This document shows positions 7,250 through 12,748 of a DNA stretch of 12,748 nucleotides, one piece after another. How positions within the stretch are numbered: position 1 is the first letter of the stretch; each line of letters starts with the position of its first letter. The position numbers were made by a program, and so were the translations under genes. The DNA comes from Chloroflexota bacterium (GTDB taxonomy: Bacteria; Chloroflexota; Dehalococcoidia; Dehalococcoidales; UBA2162). Under the pieces are notes generated by a model. The model ran no database searches. It saw only the letters and a program-made list of their open reading frames with translations, and was not told the origin of the DNA. Location: positions 1-12,748 of the forward strand of contig JACPSA010000031.1 of the NCBI GenBank assembly GCA_016193545.1, given 5' to 3'.

Positions 7250-9219
7250 ACCATTGCCCCCCGCTTCACTTTATCTTTGGCTAACCTGTCCAGCTTTTTC
7301 TGCACCGAAGGAAACTCAGCAGCATTAGTATGAGGCAGGAACAGGGCGGCAATATAGTTATTCATAAAATCAACGTTCTCGCTTAACTCCAGATTGGTCA
7401 TCATTTGCGCCACCCTTCTGGCATCATCAAGCAAGTCAACGGAGAATGAGGTCAGTCTTGCCCCCAGCAGTGAGCCGTTACCAATGAAGATGAATCTATC
7501 CCTAGGCAGGTCAGGAAAAAGCCCGATGGTAATCGCTTTTTCAATATCGAGATGACTGCCGAAGGCACCGGCAATAATCACCTGCTCAAAATCAGAATTC
7601 TTCACCCCCACACTTCTGGCCAGCGTCTGGCAGCCAGCATACATCGCCGCTTTAGCCCGCATCAGGTTATCGATATCCGTCTCGGTAATAACAATGTCTT
7701 TATTAATCTGTGTCTCCGACGTCCAGACGAGAACATATTCATAACCTTCATTGCCCTCCCTGATTCGCCGGGAAGGAAGGTCAGCATTGAATTTACCGTT
7801 CTGACCGATAACCCCGACTTCAAGTAGTCCAGCGATAATATTTATCAGCCCTGAGCCACAGATTCCTTTTGGTTTTTCCCCGCCGACAGTACCAATCTCA
7901 GGCTCCAGATTTAGCGGGTCGATACTAAACTTTTCAATTGCCCCGCTGATGGCTACCATGCCATGTTTGATACCGCCGCCTTCAAAGGCAGGACCTGCTG
8001 AACAGGACGCCGTTGCCATCCAGTCCGAGTTACCGACCACTATCTCACCATTGGTGCCCATATCGATAAACAATGTTAACGCTTTCCTCTGGTGGACACC
8101 TGCCGCCACAATGCCGGAAACGATATCACCACCTACATAGCTGGCAACCGATGGGAAAGCAAAAAGATAAACCCGCTTCTTAACTTTTATTCCCAGAGAA
8201 CTCGCCTCTACCGGCGGAATGAAATTGGCTGCCGGAGTGTAGGGAGCCAGCCTCAGATATTTGGGATCGAGCCCAAGAAGAATCTGTGTCATCGTCGGAT
8301 TGCCGGCAACGATTACATGGCCGATATGCCTGACATTAACCTGGCTCTTGGCTAATAGTGTATCGATAACCTCATTGATGGTGGCGACAACCACCTGTTG
8401 TAGCTTTTTCAGTCCACCAGGCCTCTGGCAGTAGGCGATACGGGTAATAACATCAGCCCCGTAGCTTATCTGCCCATTATACTCGATGCTTTCGGCAATA
8501 ACCTTACCCCGGTTCAGGTCGAGCAGCTGCCCGCAGACGGTAGTCGTTCCGATATCAATAGCCAGAGAATAGTATTTGTTCCGGGTGTCCCCCGGTTCCA
8601 CATTTATCAATCTCGGCCGGTGTGTATCTCCCGTCCGGGGCCTGGCCGCCGTCACCAGGGTGGACACCGTAACCTTCCAATCGCTATCCCGCAATGTCTT
8701 TGATAGTTTCTTGACAACATCGAAGTCTACCGACATATTGCTGAGGTTATAGCGCTGCTTTAAACCCCGGAGCAGCCGGGACAGGTCACTGACATTATCT
8801 TCAATAGTAGGCGGTGGCAGTTCGACAAAGAATTTACTGAGAGGAGATTTCAATCTCCAGCCAGTAGCTAAGGCTTCCGATATCTTTCTATCTTCGCGGG
8901 ACAGGACCGCCTTCTCAAGCCTGGACTCAACCAGAACATAAGCCGTTAAATCAGTAAGAACACGGCTTTGACAGGCTTGCCTTATCCCTTGCTGAAACTC
9001 CTCATCGGAGACCTTCCTGGTCCTGGTAGTCTCTACTTCTCCCTTTTCAATTTTAACCTTACAGGTACCGCAAGTACCGGCACCCCCGCAGGAAGCATAG
9101 ATACGCACTCCGGCGTTAATGGCCGCTTCCAGGAGATTAGTACCCTGCTCCACGACAATATCGACATTGTCAGGTTCGAAGTGGACTCTTCTCTTGTTGC
9201 TAACCAAATCCTTAGCCAT
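7246..9219 (-). CDS. acsV: Corrinoid protein reductive activator (AcsV/RACo-type, 2Fe-2S plus ASKHA ATPase)
   Basis: This protein rescues the corrinoid iron-sulfur protein by ATP-driven reduction of inactive Co(II) to Co(I). The N-terminus (about 10-100) is a plant-type ferredoxin domain with C44, C50, C53 and C83 for a [2Fe-2S] cluster. A linker region follows. From about residue 215 comes an ASKHA-fold ATPase domain with the phosphate motifs LAIDIGTTTVCG and LFIDMGTNGEIVVG, and later IIAGAFGSHLDIEKA. The 657 residues are close to known RACo proteins (about 630). It overlaps the downstream acsF. No Shine-Dalgarno is visible before the ATG at 9219, but a -10-like TAAAAT ends 8 bases upstream, so the gene may also be expressed from a nearly leaderless transcript. 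Related proteins activate corrinoid proteins of other methyltransferases, but the context here argues for AcsCD as the client. Confidence 0.92.
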   Translation of the reverse strand: MAKDLVSNKRRVHFEPDNVDIVVEQGTNLLEAAINAGVRIYASCGGAGTCGTCKVKIEKGEVETTRTRKVSDEEFQQGIRQACQSRVLTDLTAYVLVESRLEKAVLSREDRKISEALATGWRLKSPLSKFFVELPPPTIEDNVSDLSRLLRGLKQRYNLSNMSVDFDVVKKLSKTLRDSDWKVTVSTLVTAARPRTGDTHRPRLINVEPGDTRNKYYSLAIDIGTTTVCGQLLDLNRGKVIAESIEYNGQISYGADVITRIAYCQRPGGLKKLQQVVVATINEVIDTLLAKSQVNVRHIGHVIVAGNPTMTQILLGLDPKYLRLAPYTPAANFIPPVEASSLGIKVKKRVYLFAFPSVASYVGGDIVSGIVAAGVHQRKALTLFIDMGTNGEIVVGNSDWMATASCSAGPAFEGGGIKHGMVAISGAIEKFSIDPLNLEPEIGTVGGEKPKGICGSGLINIIAGLLEVGVIGQNGKFNADLPSRRIREGNEGYEYVLVWTSETQINKDIVITETDIDNLMRAKAAMYAGCQTLARSVGVKNSDFEQVIIAGAFGSHLDIEKAITIGLFPDLPRDRFIFIGNGSLLGARLTSFSVDLLDDARRVAQMMTNLELSENVDFMNNYIAALFLPHTNAAEFPSVQKKLDRLAKDKVKRGAMV

Positions 9220-9227
9220 CTAATTCT

Positions 9228-9257
9228 ATTTTAGCAAACACGGCGCCAAGATACCAA
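9228..9257 (-). promoter_or_regulatory. Possible internal promoter for acsV onward
   Basis: On the minus strand TTGGTA (9252-9257, 4 of 6 to the -35 consensus) and TAAAAT (9228-9233, 5 of 6 to the -10 consensus) are separated by 18 bases. Transcription would start near 9221, a couple of bases before the acsV ATG, which would explain the missing Shine-Dalgarno. The -35 lies in one arm of the inverted repeat at 9249-9289. The match is moderate and unproven. Confidence 0.4.
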
Positions 9258-9289
9258 AAAAGCCCGGTATTTTACCCGTATTGGTATCT
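9249..9289. repeat. 9-bp perfect inverted repeat between fhs and acsV
   Basis: AGATACCAA (9249-9257) and TTGGTATCT (9281-9289) are exact reverse complements with 23 bases between them. Their centres are 32 bases apart, about three helical turns. Inside, read on the minus strand, a small GGTA-AAA-TACC hairpin is followed by six T. Three readings are possible: an operator over the internal promoter, a weak attenuator or terminator after fhs, or an RNA switch between the outer and inner hairpins. The repeat itself is certain; its function is not. Confidence 0.55.
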
Positions 9290-9320
9290 ATTCCAGCTTC
9301 TTAACTATATCCGGCGTTTA

Positions 9321-11096
9321 TTAAGCTACGTCGTGAAGACCATGGACTTTACCGGTCTTGACATCGACATCAATTTTCTTAAAGGCGGGGTCGGAACCGG
9401 TGGCCGGCATCAGGCTGATTGTTCCGGCCATCGGGCAGAGGAATTTGGCTCCGGAATAAATCAGAATGTCGCGGATGGGTAACGTCCACCCCTTCGGCAC
9501 ACCCTTAAGAGTCGGGTCATGGGTAAGTGAAAGGTGAGTCTTGACCATCATGGTGGTGTAGTCATCATACTTCGGGTCAGCTTCAAAAGCTTTAGCCTTC
9601 GCTTCGGCATCGGCACTCCAGGCAACCCCGCTGGCCCCGTAGACGACCTTGGCAATCTTTTCCACCCGTTGTCTCAGTTTCATCTCTTTAGGATAGAGGA
9701 ACTGGAAATTATTCTTCTCTTTGCAGGCATCCACAACGGCCTGAGCTAGTTCCTGAGCTCCGGCGCCACCCTGGGCATAATGAGCTGAAACGGCACAGCG
9801 GGCTCCGGCTGCCTCGGCTGCTCTCTTAATTATGTTGACTTCTTCTGGGGTATCGGTGGGGAACTTATTGATACAGACTACCGGGTTGATGCCGGCTGCC
9901 CTGATGATACCGATATGGTGCACCAGGTTGGCGCAGCCCTTCTCAACCAGCTCCGGAGCTGCTTCCTTGTAGGCCGCAGGTAGGGGGACGCCAGGTGTTA
10001 CTTTGGGGCCGCCGCCGTGCATCTTCAGCGACCGGACAGTGGATACCAGTACCGATACATTCGGTTTGAGACCGCTGTAGCGGCACTTCACATTCCAGAA
10101 CTTTTCGAAACCGATGTCGGCAGCGAAACCGCTCTCGGTGACATGATAATCGAACATCTTTAGGCCAAGCCGGTCGGCAATAATCGATGATTGACCTACG
10201 GCGATATTGGCAAACGGTCCGGCGTGCACCAGACAGGGCTGGAACTCAGCGGTACTGCACAGGGTGGGGTTAATCGTGTTGCGCATCCAGGCAGTCATGG
10301 CGCCGGCCACTTCCAGGTCGCCGGTAGTAATTGGATTTCCTTTCTTGTCATAAGCCACGGTAATGTCATTCATTTTTGCCCTCATGTCGGCCAGGTCTGT
10401 AACGATGGCTAGCATCGCCATAAGCTCGGAACTAACGGCAATACCGAACTTGGACTGCATCAGGAAACCATCGGTTTTCTGAATGCCCATACCGATGATG
10501 ATGTTGCGCAGGCTCTGGGCGCAGAAGTCTATAATCCAACCCATCTCCACCCGGAGAGGGTCGATATCCAGACGGCGCATATGGCTCAGGTTATCAAGTG
10601 TTTTGTCATTGTAGTTGCGCTCATGCTGCATTCTGGCGGTCAGCGCTACCATCGCCAGATTATGGGCATTCATGATGTCATTGATATCACCGGTCAGTCC
10701 CAGAGAAAACTCGGTGTGGGGAATCAACAGGGCGTTGCCGCCACCGGCGGCAGTACCCTTCACATTCATCGTTGGCCCGCCTGATGGCTGACGGATAGCG
10801 CCCCCCACGTTTAACCCTGCCTTACCCAACCCCTCGATAATACCCATCGTGGTGGTTGTTTTTCCTTCGCCTAGAGGCGTCGGGGTGACTGCGGTTACCT
10901 CAATGTACTTGCCATCGGGTTTATTCTTAAGGCGGTCGATAATCTTCAGGAAATCAAGCTTGGCTACCTTGCCATAACCGAGTAGCTCGTCCTTTTTTAG
11001 ACCCAGCTTTACCCGCCACTCCTCCGGAGTCGGCATTTTCTCCTCAGCCGCTTCGGCAATCTGCCAGTCTGCCATTTTGGATGTGTCGTAAGCCAT
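9321..11096 (-). CDS. fhs: Formate-tetrahydrofolate ligase (formyl-THF synthetase, Fhs)
   Basis: Fhs activates formate with ATP to give 10-formyl-THF, the entry to the methyl branch. The ATP-binding P-loop TPLGEGKTTTT is at about residues 73-83, and RQPSGGPTMNVKGTAAGGG follows at about 102-120. Further family blocks are GPFANIAVGQSSIIAD, KCRYSGLKPNV, SLKMHGGGPKV and VVCINKFPTDTPEE. At 591 residues it is longer than the Moorella enzyme (about 559). The extra length lies partly in a segment near 155-180 (RMQHERNYNDKTLDNLSHM) and in small insertions later. The RQPS..GPT form of the second motif resembles eukaryotic-type synthetases more than the REPSLGPS form I recall for Moorella. GAGGAGGG precedes the ATG with short spacing. 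It is 46 bases after cooC and 101 before acsV. Confidence 0.95.
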   Translation of the reverse strand: MAYDTSKMADWQIAEAAEEKMPTPEEWRVKLGLKKDELLGYGKVAKLDFLKIIDRLKNKPDGKYIEVTAVTPTPLGEGKTTTTMGIIEGLGKAGLNVGGAIRQPSGGPTMNVKGTAAGGGNALLIPHTEFSLGLTGDINDIMNAHNLAMVALTARMQHERNYNDKTLDNLSHMRRLDIDPLRVEMGWIIDFCAQSLRNIIIGMGIQKTDGFLMQSKFGIAVSSELMAMLAIVTDLADMRAKMNDITVAYDKKGNPITTGDLEVAGAMTAWMRNTINPTLCSTAEFQPCLVHAGPFANIAVGQSSIIADRLGLKMFDYHVTESGFAADIGFEKFWNVKCRYSGLKPNVSVLVSTVRSLKMHGGGPKVTPGVPLPAAYKEAAPELVEKGCANLVHHIGIIRAAGINPVVCINKFPTDTPEEVNIIKRAAEAAGARCAVSAHYAQGGAGAQELAQAVVDACKEKNNFQFLYPKEMKLRQRVEKIAKVVYGASGVAWSADAEAKAKAFEADPKYDDYTTMMVKTHLSLTHDPTLKGVPKGWTLPIRDILIYSGAKFLCPMAGTISLMPATGSDPAFKKIDVDVKTGKVHGLHDVA

Positions 11097-11142
11097 GAAC
11101 CCTCCTCTATTATTATTTATCTCAAATTTTTTAATTACCTGG

Positions 11143-11928
11143 CTATTTAGTATTGGCTGTTTTAGCTTTGGATAACAAAGCCCGATAGATATCTTTCACG
11201 ACGGCAACAACCTCAGGGCTGGAATCGACAATAGACCGATTGGACAGGTCGGCATCGACTATCGCCTGGTCATAGGGGATAAAGCCGAGGAATTCAAAAC
11301 CTTTCAGATTAGCAACCAGGAACTCTCTTTCCGCCTGGTTCTTGATTTTGTTGCCGACGACACCGATGTTGCGCAGGCCGATATCTTTAGCCAACTCAGC
11401 GACTCTGTGGGCTGTTTCCACGCTGCGCCGGCCCGGCTCCACCACCACAATCAGCTTATCCACTGCTTTAGCCGTTGCTCTGCCCAGATGCTCGATACCA
11501 GCCTCCATATCCAGAATAACCACTTCATTTCTGGCCACCAGCAGATGGGCCAGCAAAGCTTGTAACAGAGCACCTTCCGGACAATAGCATCCTGTGCCGC
11601 CCCGCTTAATCCGCCCCATCACCATTAACCGGATACCATTATGTTTTACCGAATATTTTTCCGGTATATCATCAACTTTGGGATTTAATTTGTAAAAGGG
11701 GGCAATTTGGCCGGGTTTGGCTCCGGTTCTCTCTTCAACCAACGCCTCCATCTCCGAGATGGGAACGATTGCCTCCGGTTGAGGAAAGCCCAGGCTGGCG
11801 GCTAGATTGGAATCAGGGTCAGCATCGATGGCTAAGACGGAATAGCCAGACTCAGAGAATATTTTAGCCAGAAGAGATGCCAGTAATGTCTTACCTACGC
11901 CGCCTTTACCACTAATAGCAATCTTCAT
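11143..11928 (-). CDS. cooC: CODH nickel-insertion accessory ATPase (CooC)
   Basis: CooC is a dimeric MinD-type ATPase that binds nickel and delivers it to the C-cluster of CO dehydrogenase. Numbered from the ATG at 11928 (261 residues), the deviant Walker A GKGGVGKT is at 7-14, DADPDSNLAASLG at 35-47, the metal-binding C114-Y-C116 in GCYCPEGALL, and DMEAGIEHLGR at 140-150. The CxC position is nearly the same as in the characterised Carboxydothermus CooC1 (C112/C114). A TTG at 11934 would add two residues, but the ATG has a better-placed AGG 6 bases upstream and gives the standard MKIAISGKGG start. It is the first gene of the operon, behind a promoter and a leader hairpin, and is distinct in sequence from the second CooC-family gene at 6491-7249. 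Confidence 0.92.
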   Translation of the reverse strand: MKIAISGKGGVGKTLLASLLAKIFSESGYSVLAIDADPDSNLAASLGFPQPEAIVPISEMEALVEERTGAKPGQIAPFYKLNPKVDDIPEKYSVKHNGIRLMVMGRIKRGGTGCYCPEGALLQALLAHLLVARNEVVILDMEAGIEHLGRATAKAVDKLIVVVEPGRRSVETAHRVAELAKDIGLRNIGVVGNKIKNQAEREFLVANLKGFEFLGFIPYDQAIVDADLSNRSIVDSSPEVVAVVKDIYRALLSKAKTANTK

Positions 11929-11951
11929 TGACAACCTATTCTGACATAATT

Positions 11952-11987
11952 AAAGCTGAGACTTCCTTCGGGAAAGCACTCAGCCTT
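11952..11987 (-). promoter_or_regulatory. Leader hairpin in the 5' untranslated region of the acs operon
   Basis: On the minus strand AAGGCTGAG and CTCAGCTTT form a 9-bp stem (one G-T pair) around a second short stem CTTTCC/GGAAG capped by CGAA. The 3' side runs on as TTTAATT. It lies between the operon promoter and the cooC start, ending about 23 bases before the ATG. It could be a leaky attenuator, a stabilising 5' hairpin or a protein target. The short T stretch is weak for a terminator, and I cannot match it to a known riboswitch. Confidence 0.5.
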
Positions 11988-12020
11988 AAGGAATTCCGTT
12001 GCCTGTTGCTTACCCTGTGT

Positions 12021-12050
12021 AGTATATCCCAACGCCAAAAGATAAGTCAA
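12021..12050 (-). promoter_or_regulatory. Sigma-70-type promoter of the acs operon
   Basis: On the minus strand TTGACT (12045-12050, 5 of 6) and TATACT (12021-12026, 5 of 6) are separated by 18 bases. Transcription would begin near 12014, giving a leader of about 85 bases to cooC that contains the hairpin. This is the best promoter candidate on the minus strand, and no other gene lies between it and cooC. Confidence 0.7.
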
Positions 12051-12055
12051 GCAAT

Positions 12056-12100
12056 GTGAGACCCAGGTTCTTCTCAATCCTGGTTGCTTATTTCCCTCAC
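12056..12100. repeat. Nested inverted repeats between the divergent promoters
   Basis: GTGAG (12056-12060) pairs with CTCAC (12096-12100), and inside it CCAGG (12063-12067) pairs with CCTGG (12079-12083). The outer and inner arms are not evenly spaced. The element fills the space between the two divergent promoters (12021-12050 and 12116-12144), where a shared regulator would be expected to bind. The arms are short, so chance is possible. Confidence 0.3.
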
Positions 12101-12115
12101 CCCATTTGCCCGGTA

Positions 12116-12144
12116 TTGACAGGACTACCTAAGAGTGATGTAAT
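12116..12144 (+). promoter_or_regulatory. Sigma-70-type promoter of the divergent membrane-protein gene
   Basis: A perfect -35 TTGACA (12116-12121) and a -10 TGTAAT (12139-12144, 5 of 6) are separated by the ideal 17 bases. Transcription would start near 12151, about 35 bases before the ATG at 12186, with AGGAGG at 12170-12175 in between. Confidence 0.75.
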
Positions 12145-12185
12145 AGAGCAATCTTATTAATCTCTGAACAGGAGGTAGAAAAACC

Positions 12186-12686
12186 ATGGCTATACTGCGG
12201 ATATTGCACATCTTGTTCGGCGTATTTGTGGCTGGGTATTACATGTTTGCGGTTCCCATCCTGTTGCCTCGCTTGAAGCGTCTTGGCCCGGCTATACAGG
12301 GACCAGTCATGCAAGCATTAATGCCTGTACTAACTCCGGTTATGATGGTCAGTGCTGTGGTCATCGTCGGGACAGGCATTGCTATGACGCTTATCTTGAG
12401 GCCGGGTAATTTGGGCACTCTGTTCACTACCGGATGGGGTTGGGCAATATTCACCGGGTTTATTCTGACTCTTGTGATAATTGTGCTGGCTTTTGGCGTT
12501 ATCATACCGACAGGACTCCGCGCACAGAAGCTGGCGCGTGTTATTCAGGGGCGTCCTCCCACTCCTGATGAGGTGAAACAAATGGGCAAACTGTCTGCTC
12601 AGGTTGAGACTGCCAGCAATGTCAATTTCGTGTTAGTTGTTATCGTGTTACTTGCTATGCTGCTGGCTCGGTACTTTCCCAGCTAG
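12186..12686 (+). CDS. Four-helix integral membrane protein of unknown function (DUF2269-like)
   Basis: The 166-residue protein is strongly hydrophobic with four likely membrane segments at about 3-27, 48-71, 84-107 and 146-162. A polar, positively charged loop (about 112-145, with GRPPTPDEVKQMGKLSAQ) separates the third and fourth. His8 in the first helix (LHILFGVFVAGYYMF) and the glycine-rich packing recall the DUF2269-like small membrane proteins, but I cannot confirm that family or assign a function. The start is well supported by AGGAGG 10 bases upstream and a good promoter. It is transcribed away from the acs operon, so a functional link is possible only through the shared control region. 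It has no catalytic or metal-binding motif that I can name. Confidence 0.85.
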   Translation: MAILRILHILFGVFVAGYYMFAVPILLPRLKRLGPAIQGPVMQALMPVLTPVMMVSAVVIVGTGIAMTLILRPGNLGTLFTTGWGWAIFTGFILTLVIIVLAFGVIIPTGLRAQKLARVIQGRPPTPDEVKQMGKLSAQVETASNVNFVLVVIVLLAMLLARYFPS

Positions 12687-12716
12687 ACTGGAATAAATAC
12701 ACAAGAGAGGCGCAGT

Positions 12717-12735
12717 CCCTTTCAAAAAGAAAGGG
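12717..12735. repeat. 7-bp hairpin after the membrane-protein gene
   Basis: CCCTTTC (12717-12723) and GAAAGGG (12729-12735) form a perfect stem with a five-A loop, 30 bases after the stop codon at 12686. No T run follows on either strand. On the plus strand it continues into G-rich sequence up to the window end. It may act as a transcript-end hairpin or processing stop, but it is not a standard intrinsic terminator. Confidence 0.45.
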
Positions 12736-12748
12736 GGGGATAAAGGGG

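Noticed and set aside
9256..9272. Strong intrinsic terminator after fhs
   Set aside because: The hairpin before the six T has only four perfect pairs (GGTA/TACC) followed by a mismatch. It may attenuate, but I would not call it a full terminator, and the genes beyond it belong to the same pathway.
11935..12014. Cobalamin or nickel riboswitch in the operon leader
   Set aside because: The leader is only about 85 bases and shows one hairpin. It is too short for a cobalamin riboswitch, and I see no multi-helix junction of a nickel/cobalt class.
12129..12581. Minus-strand open frames opposite the membrane-protein gene
   Set aside because: The plus-strand frame has a consensus promoter, AGGAGG and a clear four-helix pattern. 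The opposing frames have none of these.

Overview
The window holds one nearly complete Wood-Ljungdahl (reductive acetyl-CoA) operon on the minus strand, plus one divergent membrane-protein gene at the right end. Every large minus-strand reading frame from 11928 down to 156 belongs to the pathway or to its metal and corrinoid maintenance. The organism is therefore a strict anaerobe that makes or breaks acetyl-CoA through CO dehydrogenase/acetyl-CoA synthase (CODH/ACS). The bacterial-type acsB (N-terminal domain present), bacterial folD and fhs, and sigma-70-like promoters point to a bacterium. The protein flavour suggests Chloroflexota (Dehalococcoidia-like), but that is an impression from memory and no marker gene confirms it.

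Layout in transcription order (right to left): a promoter at 12021-12050 and a leader with a strong hairpin (11952-11987); cooC (nickel-insertion ATPase); fhs (formate-THF ligase); a short intergenic stretch with a 9-bp inverted repeat and a possible internal promoter; acsV (corrinoid reductive activator, RACo type); acsF (second CooC-family ATPase); folD (methylene-THF dehydrogenase/cyclohydrolase); a 69-residue protein I do not recognise; acsD (small corrinoid iron-sulfur protein subunit); acsA/cooS (CODH); and acsB (ACS), which is split by a frameshift into 239- and 507-residue frames. A convincing intrinsic terminator at 102-133 closes the operon 22 bases after acsB. Gene gaps are short (15-101 bases), and acsV/acsF overlap.

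How the genes work together: fhs and folD carry formate to methylene-THF on the methyl branch. AcsD is half of the protein that carries the methyl group on cobalamin, and AcsV re-reduces that cobalamin when it oxidises. AcsA reduces CO2 to CO, and AcsB joins CO, methyl and CoA. CooC and AcsF probably load nickel into AcsA and AcsB. The large corrinoid subunit acsC, the methyltransferase acsE, methylene-THF reductase and formate dehydrogenase are not here, and the terminator shows they are not simply the next genes of this transcript.

On the plus strand a good promoter (12116-12144) drives a four-helix membrane protein (12186-12686). The most notable observations are the acsB frameshift, the unidentified 69-residue gene inside the operon, the regulatory structures before cooC and acsV, and the missing acsC/acsE. 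I found no RNA genes, CRISPR arrays, mobile elements or phage genes, and no gene-free stretch longer than about 250 bases.
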